A stretch of 5,116 bases of DNA from Pseudomonadota bacterium (GTDB lineage Bacteria; Pseudomonadota; Gammaproteobacteria; Pseudomonadales; Azotimanducaceae): contig JAQBYL010000327.1 of assembly GCA_027622495.1 (NCBI GenBank), forward strand, positions 1 through 5,116. The letters are read 5' to 3'. Shown one piece after another: positions 1-5,116 of the stretch. The notes below the pieces were generated by a model. It was given only the letters and a program-made list of their open reading frames with translations. It made no database searches and was not told where the DNA came from. Each line of letters starts with the position of its first letter. Within the stretch, counting starts at the first letter, position 1. A program made the translations under genes and the position numbers.

Positions 1-302
1 GTGAATTTCATCCGCACTCGTGTCTGATCTGCTGCATGAACGACCGTCAGATTGAGCCGCGTGGCGGGTCCCACCGCACGTTTGAATTTTATGCGGCTCA
101 TGCCGGTAAAACGCAACACTACCAGATCAGGGAAGGCACCTTCACACGCCAGACGCGCCCATCTGATCTGCACAAAGCCGGGCAGAATCGGGTTGTCTGG
201 AAAGTGACCAGCGAAATACCGGCAGCTCGGGTCAACCCACAAAGTTCCCTCGCGCCGGTCAGGATCCTCGATCGCAGACCATTCAATCCGGGGGGTAGTC
301 AT
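1..302 (-). CDS. FabZ/ApeI-like hotdog 3-hydroxyacyl-ACP dehydratase, partial (3' end beyond the window)
   Basis: The first 100 residues of an open frame that runs off the left edge. It starts at an ATG (302-300) overlapping the stop of the upstream membrane-protein gene as ATGA, so the two are probably translationally coupled. Around residues 30-42 it carries the FabZ/FabA-family signature FAGHFPDNPILPG, with the catalytic His at residue 33, followed by VQIRWAR. Known of the family: these cytoplasmic hotdog-fold enzymes dehydrate 3-hydroxyacyl-ACP to trans-2-enoyl-ACP; in aryl-polyene clusters small ApeI/ApeP-type dehydratases create the conjugated double bonds. Oddity: the acidic residue that FabZ and FabA carry 14 residues after the His appears to be Arg47 here. 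The N-terminus is short compared with FabZ, as expected for the compact ApeI-like group (about 110-120 residues), so perhaps only 10-20 residues are missing unless the gene is a fusion. The family is clear; the exact role is inferred from context. Confidence 0.85.
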   Translation of the reverse strand, partial: MTTPRIEWSAIEDPDRREGTLWVDPSCRYFAGHFPDNPILPGFVQIRWARLACEGAFPDLVVLRFTGMSRIKFKRAVGPATRLNLTVVHAADQTRVRMKF

Positions 303-874
303 GGCGCGGCTGCAACCTCGACGATTGAATGACGTTTTTTGTACGCCCACCGTACCGGGTATTCGAGCACAATAAGTAAGCCGATCAGCCCGTAGCTGAT
401 GATGCCGTTGTACAACGCCCACACACCGGTAGGTGCAATCAGTGCCGTATAGCCGGCCATACTTGCGTTGAACACAAAAAACACTGCCCAGATACCGGTC
501 AGAATCCGTGTGTAACGGATTGCCTGTGGGCTCACCTCGGTGCCAATGGCCTTCATCAGGCGTTCTATCGCAGAAGGTGGGACGGCCAGGGTATAAACAC
601 ACAGCGAGCCGAGGGTCACGCTGACGATCACCGGATACAGCTTCAGAACAGTCAGATCTTCGTTCAGATACGCCAGGGCACAGAATGTGGCGATCACGGC
701 GGCGCCGTACAGAAGCAGAAGGGGCCGTCCCTTCAACAGTGCAAGACGGGCAAACAGCAGTACCGCCAGAATCGAGACAATCGCGCCGGGGCCCACCCTG
801 TCGATCATCAGATAGACGAGCAGCGGATACAGCGCAAAGGCGATACCGAGCAGAACCTTTGCTGATCTGCTCAT
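299..874 (-). CDS. COG4648-type integral membrane protein of aryl-polyene clusters
   Basis: A 191-residue, very hydrophobic protein. About six membrane helices can be drawn: residues 7-24, 31-46, 51-69, 76-98, 121-146 and 151-171, with a basic C-terminal tail (RWAYKKRH). Features resembling the COG4648 family are a KLYPV motif at 78-82, a polar loop around 100-120 (PPSAIERL then YTR) and the ALYNG...YGLIGLLIVLEYPVR stretch near 153-175. Known of the family: a predicted inner-membrane protein found in aryl-polyene clusters (ApeG position in E. coli-type clusters) with no established biochemical activity. The ATG at 874 is the only start leaving a sensible N-terminus; no strong Shine-Dalgarno precedes it. 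Its stop overlaps the dehydratase start as ATGA. It is transcribed divergently from the ketosynthase operon. In E. coli-type clusters an aryl-ACP ligase usually lies between this gene and the dehydratase; here they are adjacent. Transport or membrane anchoring of the pathway is only a guess. Confidence 0.85.
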   Translation of the reverse strand: MSRSAKVLLGIAFALYPLLVYLMIDRVGPGAIVSILAVLLFARLALLKGRPLLLLYGAAVIATFCALAYLNEDLTVLKLYPVIVSVTLGSLCVYTLAVPPSAIERLMKAIGTEVSPQAIRYTRILTGIWAVFFVFNASMAGYTALIAPTGVWALYNGIISYGLIGLLIVLEYPVRWAYKKRHSIVEVAAAP

Positions 875-972
875 TGCGCGTCGTTACAGAGCCTGCGAAT
901 AAGAAGCGAATGCTCCCTAGGCAAGCTGGTCAGGTATCGGTATGGTCCGGACATCTGTTGCGAAGTCTGACA
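875..972. promoter_or_regulatory. Divergent intergenic region between the membrane-protein and ketosynthase operons
   Basis: About 100 bp separate two divergently transcribed operons, so promoters for both directions should lie here or just inside the 5' ends. No convincing -35/-10 pair is visible. On the minus strand a TTGCCT box followed 17 bp later by TATTCG is a weak candidate. The in-frame stretch from an ATG at 910 uses several less favoured codons (AGG, GGA, CGA) and encodes nothing like the ketosynthase family, which is why it is treated as noncoding. The regulatory role is inferred from gene orientation alone. Confidence 0.35.
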
Positions 973-2133
973 TTGAGTGTGGTTTACGTAAACCGGATGA
1001 CCCTGACATCTGCCCTCGGTACGGGCCTTTCTGCAATGCGGGAAAATCTTGCGTCCTCAACCGGTGGGCTTCGACCGTCGCGCTGGCCAGACAGCGATGT
1101 GCCTTGCTTTCTGGGTGAGGTAGATCTGAGCTCGGTCGCCGAGCTGCCTGCCGCCCGGCGCAGCCGCAACAATCGATTGATTGAACTTGCGCTTGAACAG
1201 GATGGGTTTGCCAGCGCCGTTGCTGACGAGGTGGCTCGTGCAGGCGCCCACCGGGTTGGTGTGGTCATGGGGACCAGCACCTCCGGTATTGATCGCGCAG
1301 AAGAAGCTTTTCGCCATCTGGATGCAGATGGCCGGTTTGAGCCGCAGTTCTGGCAGCCTCAGGTATTCACCCCCCATGCACCCGGCGACTATGTAGCCGA
1401 GCGCTTAGGCCTACAGGGCCCCTGTCTGACCGTGAGTGCCGCCTGCGCATCGAGCGCCAAAGTCTTCGCGGTTGCGCGACGCTGGTTAGAGCAGGATCTG
1501 GTCGATGCTGTGGTTGTCGGAGGTGCCGACAATCTGTGCTTGAGCGTGATCTACGGGTTCCATTCTCTGCAGCTCGTCGCACCCGAACCCTGCCGTCCGT
1601 TTTCACCCGACCGCCAGGGAATCAGCCTGGGGGAGGCAGCCGGTTTTGCGCTTCTCACCCGCAAAAGTGATGGTCTCGTCCGTCTGGCAGGAGTAGGTGA
1701 GAGCTGCGATGCCTACCATATGTCCAGTGCGCATCCCGATGGTCTGGGCGCAAAACTGTCTATGCAGCGTGCGCTCGATGCAGCAGACCTTACCCTTGCA
1801 CAGGTTGATTACGTTAATCTGCATGGTACCGGCACCCGTGCGAACGATGATGTAGAAGGCCGGGTCTGTGCTGCCATGGCGGATGACAGAACGCTTTTCA
1901 GCGCAACCAAAGGCTGGACGGGGCATACACTGGGTGCCGCCGGAATCGTTGAGAGCGTGTTGACGATCAATGCCATCGTCACTGGTCTGGTACCAGGCAC
2001 CATGAATACCCAGGTGAGCGAAGCCGGGTTCAATCTGTTGCTGAACAATGAACAGCACCAGGTGCGACGGGCGCTCACCAATTCGTTCGGTTTTGGCGGC
2101 AACAATTGTTCCGTGGTTTTTGAAGCGATATGA
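973..2133 (+). CDS. Beta-ketoacyl-ACP synthase (aryl-polyene type, ApeO-like)
   Basis: FabF-like condensing enzyme that would extend an ACP-bound aryl or polyene chain with malonyl-ACP in the cytoplasm. With the start used here it has 386 residues, close to the usual length. The thiolase fold is complete: active-site Cys158 in SAACASS, His284 in NLHGTGT, His318 in KGWTGHTLGAAG, and the C-terminal SFGFGGNN loop at 371-378. The family N-terminus (VYVN, then SALGTG) begins at about residue 4, so translation must start before position 979-985. TTG 973 and GTG 979 fit best (386 or 384 residues). ATG 910 (407 residues) would add an unrelated leader, though an AAGAAG run lies just before it; ATG 997 would cut the first strand. 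No start has a strong ribosome-binding site. Its stop overlaps the next gene as ATGA, consistent with a ketosynthase/chain-length-factor heterodimer made in equal amounts. Function is firm at family level; the aryl-polyene substrate is inferred from its neighbours. Confidence 0.92.
   Translation: MSVVYVNRMTLTSALGTGLSAMRENLASSTGGLRPSRWPDSDVPCFLGEVDLSSVAELPAARRSRNNRLIELALEQDGFASAVADEVARAGAHRVGVVMGTSTSGIDRAEEAFRHLDADGRFEPQFWQPQVFTPHAPGDYVAERLGLQGPCLTVSAACASSAKVFAVARRWLEQDLVDAVVVGGADNLCLSVIYGFHSLQLVAPEPCRPFSPDRQGISLGEAAGFALLTRKSDGLVRLAGVGESCDAYHMSSAHPDGLGAKLSMQRALDAADLTLAQVDYVNLHGTGTRANDDVEGRVCAAMADDRTLFSATKGWTGHTLGAAGIVESVLTINAIVTGLVPGTMNTQVSEAGFNLLLNNEQHQVRRALTNSFGFGGNNCSVVFEAI
981..994. repeat. 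14-bp perfect palindrome at the 5' end of the ketosynthase gene
   Basis: GGTTTACGTAAACC equals its own reverse complement over all 14 bases. It sits at the start of the ketosynthase gene beside the divergent intergenic region, where an operator for a dimeric regulator could lie. It also encodes the family-typical VYVN residues, so the symmetry may be coincidental. Confidence 0.4.
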
Positions 2134-2954
2134 AAGCCAGATTGCTTGGTGCCGGTGTGTGGGCGAGGGGCCTCACCTGCTACGCGGACCTGGTTGATCT
2201 GATCGGCAGCGACAAGTCTCTGCAGAATGCCGATTTCACCACACCGGCACCTGCATCGATCCCGTCGCGTGAGCGAAGACGCGCTGGTCTGATGATCTCG
2301 ATGGCTGTGGAGGTAGCACACCAGGCCTGTGACCACGCCGCGGTGATGAAAGCCGAAATACCCTCAGTCTTTACATCGGCCATGTGCGACACCCAGATCA
2401 CCGACTACATGGGCCGCAAGCTTGCCGGTGCCGAGAAACTGCTGTCGCCCACCAGATTTCACAATTCGGTGCATAACGCAGCCTCTGGATACTGGTCAAT
2501 CAGTGCCGAAAATCGAGCTTCAAGCAGTTATATCGGCGCGTCTTCACACAGTGTGGGGGCTGCCTTGTTAGACGTTATCAGTCTTGTTAATGATGTGCAT
2601 GAACCAGCTCTTCTGGTTGGTTATGACCTGGCTACAGAACCGCCCTTTGACGATGTTTTTGCCATCCAGGAGACCATGGCGTTCGCGCTGGTTTTCGCTC
2701 CACTGGACTTTCGCAGCGAAAGTGATCTCAATGTGATGATCGAGCTGAATTGCCTCCAGATCCGCGATAATCCGCAGGCACAAGCCAGCCAGGCGGAACA
2801 TACAGGTCTCAAGCACCTGGCGCAGGCAAATCCCATGGGATCCGCGATCACGCTGCTGGAGCGCGTTGCCGACGAGCGCCTGCCCCGCTGCGTGTACATC
2901 TCCTCGTCCGCCCACACCATGCTGAAGATTGATCTGGCTTTGACCGGCGCATGA
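2130..2954 (+). CDS. Ketosynthase-like chain-length factor (ApeC-like, PF13723-type)
   Basis: A 274-residue protein related to the N-terminal half of condensing enzymes and matching the short aryl-polyene 'ketosynthase-like' partner family. The diagnostic stretch is SPTRFHNSVHNAASGYW at residues 106-122, followed by a region (SSYIGASSHSVGAAL) that aligns with the ketosynthase active-site loop. There the Cys is replaced by Ser or Ala (about residues 137-138), and no HGTGT or KxxxGHTLGAAG histidine motifs are present, so it should not condense on its own. Known of the family: in E. coli-type aryl-polyene biosynthesis a Cys-less subunit pairs with the ketosynthase and influences chain length. 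The ATGA overlaps at both ends (with the ketosynthase and the halogenase-like gene) indicate translational coupling and fix the start. A C-terminal segment (NPMGSAITLLERV, then YISSSAH) looks like a remnant of the thiolase fold. The absence of catalytic residues is seen directly; the partner role is inferred. Confidence 0.88.
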   Translation: MKARLLGAGVWARGLTCYADLVDLIGSDKSLQNADFTTPAPASIPSRERRRAGLMISMAVEVAHQACDHAAVMKAEIPSVFTSAMCDTQITDYMGRKLAGAEKLLSPTRFHNSVHNAASGYWSISAENRASSSYIGASSHSVGAALLDVISLVNDVHEPALLVGYDLATEPPFDDVFAIQETMAFALVFAPLDFRSESDLNVMIELNCLQIRDNPQAQASQAEHTGLKHLAQANPMGSAITLLERVADERLPRCVYISSSAHTMLKIDLALTGA

Positions 2955-4507
2955 GCACCTATGACGTGTGCATTCTGGGTGCGGGTCTGGCTGGTTTGAC
3001 ACTCGCCCGGCAACTGCACATGCGTCGACCGGATCTTGCCATTGCGCTGATCGAGCATCGTCGGTTTCCGATGCCCGAGGCAGCACACAAGGTAGGCGAG
3101 TCTACGGTGGAAATTGCTGCGCACTATCTGTCTCAGGTGCTCGATCTCGAAGACCATCTCAAAGAACAGCATCTGCCAAAATTCGGGTTGCGCCTGTTCT
3201 TTCGTGGCAATCAGGCAATTACAGATGATCTGGCCAGGTACGACGAACTGGGTGGCAGCCGGGTTCTGCCGGTTCCGACTTATCAGGTGGACCGCGGCCG
3301 GCTAGAAAACCATCTGGCCCGATGCGCGCAAGGGGCAGGGGCAACATTGATTGATGGCGCTACGCTTCGTGACTTGAGCCTTAACAAAGGCAATCACCTG
3401 CTGACCATCCGGGATGGTTCTGTTGAAAAACAGCTCAGCGCCCGCCATGTGGTAGACGCAAGCGGCAGACGGGGCTGGTTGAGACAGCAGTGCGGCCTGA
3501 AGAGAACCATCAGGCATCCCAACCATGCCGTCTGGTTCCGGGTGCAGGGGAGCCTCGAGGTGGATGCATGGAGTAAGAGTGCTGCCTGGCAGGATCGCTG
3601 CATGCAAACACCACGACGGCTTAGCACAAATCACTTTAACGGTCCCGGATACTGGCTGTGGCTCATACCGCTGGCATCAGACGCGACCAGCGTTGGTCTG
3701 GTTTTTGATCCGCGCTACGTAGAACTCGACAAGGTGAATCAATACCCGCGATTGCAGGAATGGATCGCCTGCGAACATCCGCTGATCGGTGCTGCTCTCG
3801 AGGGCCGTCAGCCGATGGATTTCCATGTGCTGCGCGACTATGCGGTAGGGGCCAGACAGATCTGGTCGGAAGAGGGTTGGTCGATCACCGGTGATGCGGG
3901 CTTGTTTTCCGACCCGTTTTATTCACCCGGCACGGATTTCATTGCATTTGCCAATGGTTATCTCACCGAGCTGATATGTGGTGATTCAGACGCCGCGGCT
4001 TATACGGAATATCAGCGGCATTTCTTTGCCTTTTTCAGCAACACACTTTCGTTGTATCGGGGTCAGTACGGTGCGTTTGGCAACCGGGACCTCATGGTCA
4101 TCAAGACGTGCTGGGATTTTATTTACTACTGGGCTGTTCTGTCGAAGCTGTTTTTCAGCGGCTGTTATACAGACCAGGCGTTCATGAACCAGGTCCAGGC
4201 GTCGCTCTTTGGTGCTGCCGCACTCAACTCAGGCATGCAGAGAAGATTCCGACAGTTTGCCAACAGCGGGCGTGTCGGTGGCGCAGGTGGGTTTTACGAC
4301 TATCACGCGGTACCGCTGTTTCATGAGCTGAAAAAGAATCTGTTGCAGGGCGATCCGCAGGACGCAGCCGCCGATCTGCAACGGAGTTTGAAAATACTGT
4401 CTGGCGTGTCGAAAGAGATGATTGGCCTGCTCACCTGCGCACAGGACGGTCTTGCTCTGCCTGATCTTGCAGATCTGGGTGCAAGGCAGGCATTCCAGTT
4501 CAGGTAA
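2951..4507 (+). CDS. Flavin-dependent halogenase-like FAD oxidoreductase
   Basis: A 518-residue protein of the tryptophan-halogenase-like flavoprotein family (PF04820 type). In order: an N-terminal Rossmann FAD motif GAGLAG (10-15); the acidic residue ending strand 2 (E35); HKVGEST (46-52); K77 in LPKFGLRLFF, aligning plausibly with the catalytic Lys of flavin halogenases (K79 of PrnA); DASGRRG (169-175); the halogenase signature WLWLIP (235-240, WxWxIP); the FAD-binding GDAG (314-317); and DPFYSPG (321-327). In tryptophan halogenases the last motif is DPLESTG with a catalytic Glu; Tyr324 stands there, as expected for types acting on phenols or carrier-bound substrates. The C-terminal third is rich in aromatic residues, including WDFIYYWAV near 388. 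The start codon overlaps the preceding stop as ATGA, making it the last gene of the ketosynthase operon. Halogenation of an aryl-polyene head group, as in xanthomonadins, is the leading inference; a non-halogenating monooxygenase or dehydrogenase remains possible. A flavin reductase would be needed and is not in the window. Confidence 0.87.
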   Translation: MSTYDVCILGAGLAGLTLARQLHMRRPDLAIALIEHRRFPMPEAAHKVGESTVEIAAHYLSQVLDLEDHLKEQHLPKFGLRLFFRGNQAITDDLARYDELGGSRVLPVPTYQVDRGRLENHLARCAQGAGATLIDGATLRDLSLNKGNHLLTIRDGSVEKQLSARHVVDASGRRGWLRQQCGLKRTIRHPNHAVWFRVQGSLEVDAWSKSAAWQDRCMQTPRRLSTNHFNGPGYWLWLIPLASDATSVGLVFDPRYVELDKVNQYPRLQEWIACEHPLIGAALEGRQPMDFHVLRDYAVGARQIWSEEGWSITGDAGLFSDPFYSPGTDFIAFANGYLTELICGDSDAAAYTEYQRHFFAFFSNTLSLYRGQYGAFGNRDLMVIKTCWDFIYYWAVLSKLFFSGCYTDQAFMNQVQASLFGAAALNSGMQRRFRQFANSGRVGGAGGFYDYHAVPLFHELKKNLLQGDPQDAAADLQRSLKILSGVSKEMIGLLTCAQDGLALPDLADLGARQAFQFR

Positions 4508-4517
4508 TCGTCGCTTT

Positions 4518-5116
4518 TTAGTTTTCCCAGAAGTCGTAGAAGTTGAACCAGCCGTATGGCGAAGCACGGACGTGTGCTTCGAGGCGACCCACATAATCCG
4601 CCGCCAGCGCATCGATCGCCTGCTGGCGTTGCTTGCGAGGCACATCCACGGCGAACGCAAGCGTTTCCATATGAACTTCATAACCTGTAGGTGTCAGACG
4701 GCAGAAGACCATGATGACAGGTGCTTTGAACACACTGGCGATGATGTAGGGCCCCACCGGAAACAGGGTAGGTGAACCCAGAAAATTCTGGCTGGTTGTT
4801 CGATCCGACGCGCGATGCCGGTCCGCAAGAAAGCCTGCCCATTGACCGGCTTTTAGCGTATCGCTGATTTCCAGCCCCAGTTCCACGCCCGGCTGCTCCG
4901 AATCAATAATCAGATTCTCAAGCTCAGGGTTGATCCGGGTCATGATGTCGATGAACCGCCCGTTGACAGCCTTGTCGAGAACAATGCGCAGGCTGATACC
5001 ACCAAGCTGTGGCCCGATGACTCTTGCAGCTTCGAACGAGCCGAAATGAGCAGCCAGAAAGATGCCGGCTTTACCAGTCTGCAGGATCCGCTCGAGGTCA
5101 GGGTCGACCACGAATG
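4518..5116 (-). CDS. LpxL/HtrB-like lysophospholipid acyltransferase, partial (5' end beyond the window)
   Basis: The C-terminal 199 or so residues of an acyltransferase whose frame stays open through the right edge; the GTG at 5111-5109 is internal, preceded by an in-frame Phe codon. The catalytic HX4E motif is visible as AAHFGSFEAAR (His codon at 5048-5046), followed by a FLADRHR segment and FLGSPTLFPVGPYIIA, both matching the conserved blocks after the active site in the lipid A acyltransferase-like family (PF03279). Family members have about 300 residues with the His near 130, so roughly 100 N-terminal residues are missing. Known of the family: inner-membrane-associated transfer of acyl chains from ACP to lipid acceptors; aryl-polyene clusters regularly contain such a gene, thought to attach the polyene to a lipid. 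It is convergent with the halogenase-like gene, with only 10 bp between the two stop codons and no clear hairpin terminator. Family is confident; acceptor and donor are inferred. Confidence 0.9.
   Translation of the reverse strand, partial: FVVDPDLERILQTGKAGIFLAAHFGSFEAARVIGPQLGGISLRIVLDKAVNGRFIDIMTRINPELENLIIDSEQPGVELGLEISDTLKAGQWAGFLADRHRASDRTTSQNFLGSPTLFPVGPYIIASVFKAPVIMVFCRLTPTGYEVHMETLAFAVDVPRKQRQQAIDALAADYVGRLEAHVRASPYGWFNFYDFWEN

Noticed and set aside
36..332. Plus-strand open frame of 98 residues at the left edge
   Set aside because: It lies antisense to the dehydratase, which carries a clear FabZ-family signature on the minus strand. The plus-strand translation is low in hydrophobic order and matches nothing recognisable.
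685..972. Upstream extension of the ketosynthase frame
   Set aside because: The extra N-terminus is Arg-rich, antisense to the membrane-protein gene up to 874, and unlike any ketosynthase. The family N-terminus starts at about 979.
1603..2336. Minus-strand open frames across the ketosynthase and chain-length-factor genes
   Set aside because: They are antisense shadows of genes with complete active-site or family motifs; no domain can be seen in them.
2568..3172. Two overlapping minus-strand open frames of about 170-180 residues
   Set aside because: They run across the junction of two coupled plus-strand genes, overlap each other, and show no recognisable motif.
4505..4530. Possible rho-independent terminator with T-run
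   Set aside because: There is a T-rich stretch but no inverted repeat able to form a stem on either strand.
4422..4775. Plus-strand open frame across the convergent gene ends
   Set aside because: It overlaps the end of the halogenase-like gene in another frame and is antisense to the acyltransferase, whose conserved blocks are clear.
1..5116. tRNA, CRISPR array, insertion sequence or long repeats
   Set aside because: Nearly all of the window is covered by genes with recognisable families, and no cloverleaf, regularly spaced repeat or transposase signature was seen.

Overview
This window looks like the core of an aryl-polyene (APE) or xanthomonadin-type type II polyketide pigment cluster from a Gram-negative bacterium, most likely a proteobacterium. 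The sequence is moderately GC-rich and genes are packed tightly, with stop and start codons overlapping as ATGA. No ribosomal or other taxonomic marker is present, so the organism cannot be named more closely. All assignments rest on motifs and family knowledge read by eye; no database search was run.

Layout. The left block is on the minus strand: a six-helix COG4648-type membrane protein (299-874) overlaps by 4 bp the start of a FabZ/ApeI-like hotdog dehydratase (302 down to 1), which leaves the window at its 3' end. About 100 bp of divergent intergenic DNA (roughly 875-972) separates this block from a plus-strand operon of three translationally coupled genes. These are a ketosynthase with a complete Cys-His-His triad (about 973-2133), a short ketosynthase-like chain-length-factor partner without the active-site Cys (2130-2954), and a flavin-dependent halogenase-like oxidoreductase (2951-4507). 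Only 10 bp after the halogenase stop, a convergent minus-strand gene ends. It is an LpxL/HtrB-type acyltransferase (4518-5116) whose N-terminal part lies beyond the right edge.

How they may work together. By analogy with characterised APE systems, the ketosynthase/chain-length-factor pair would condense malonyl-ACP onto an aryl starter. The dehydratase, with a ketoreductase not in the window, would produce the conjugated polyene. The acyltransferase would help attach the finished acyl chain to a lipid or glycolipid. The COG4648 membrane protein has no established activity but is a regular APE cluster member. The halogenase-like enzyme is the distinctive part. It has a GxGxxG FAD motif, a WxWxIP halogenase signature and a plausible catalytic lysine, while the position of the tryptophan-halogenase glutamate is Tyr. 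This suggests a phenol/aryl or carrier-bound substrate, as in the brominated xanthomonadins. Expected partners (ACPs, aryl-ACP ligase, ketoreductase, MMPL exporter, lipoprotein carrier) are not in the window and would be expected on either side.
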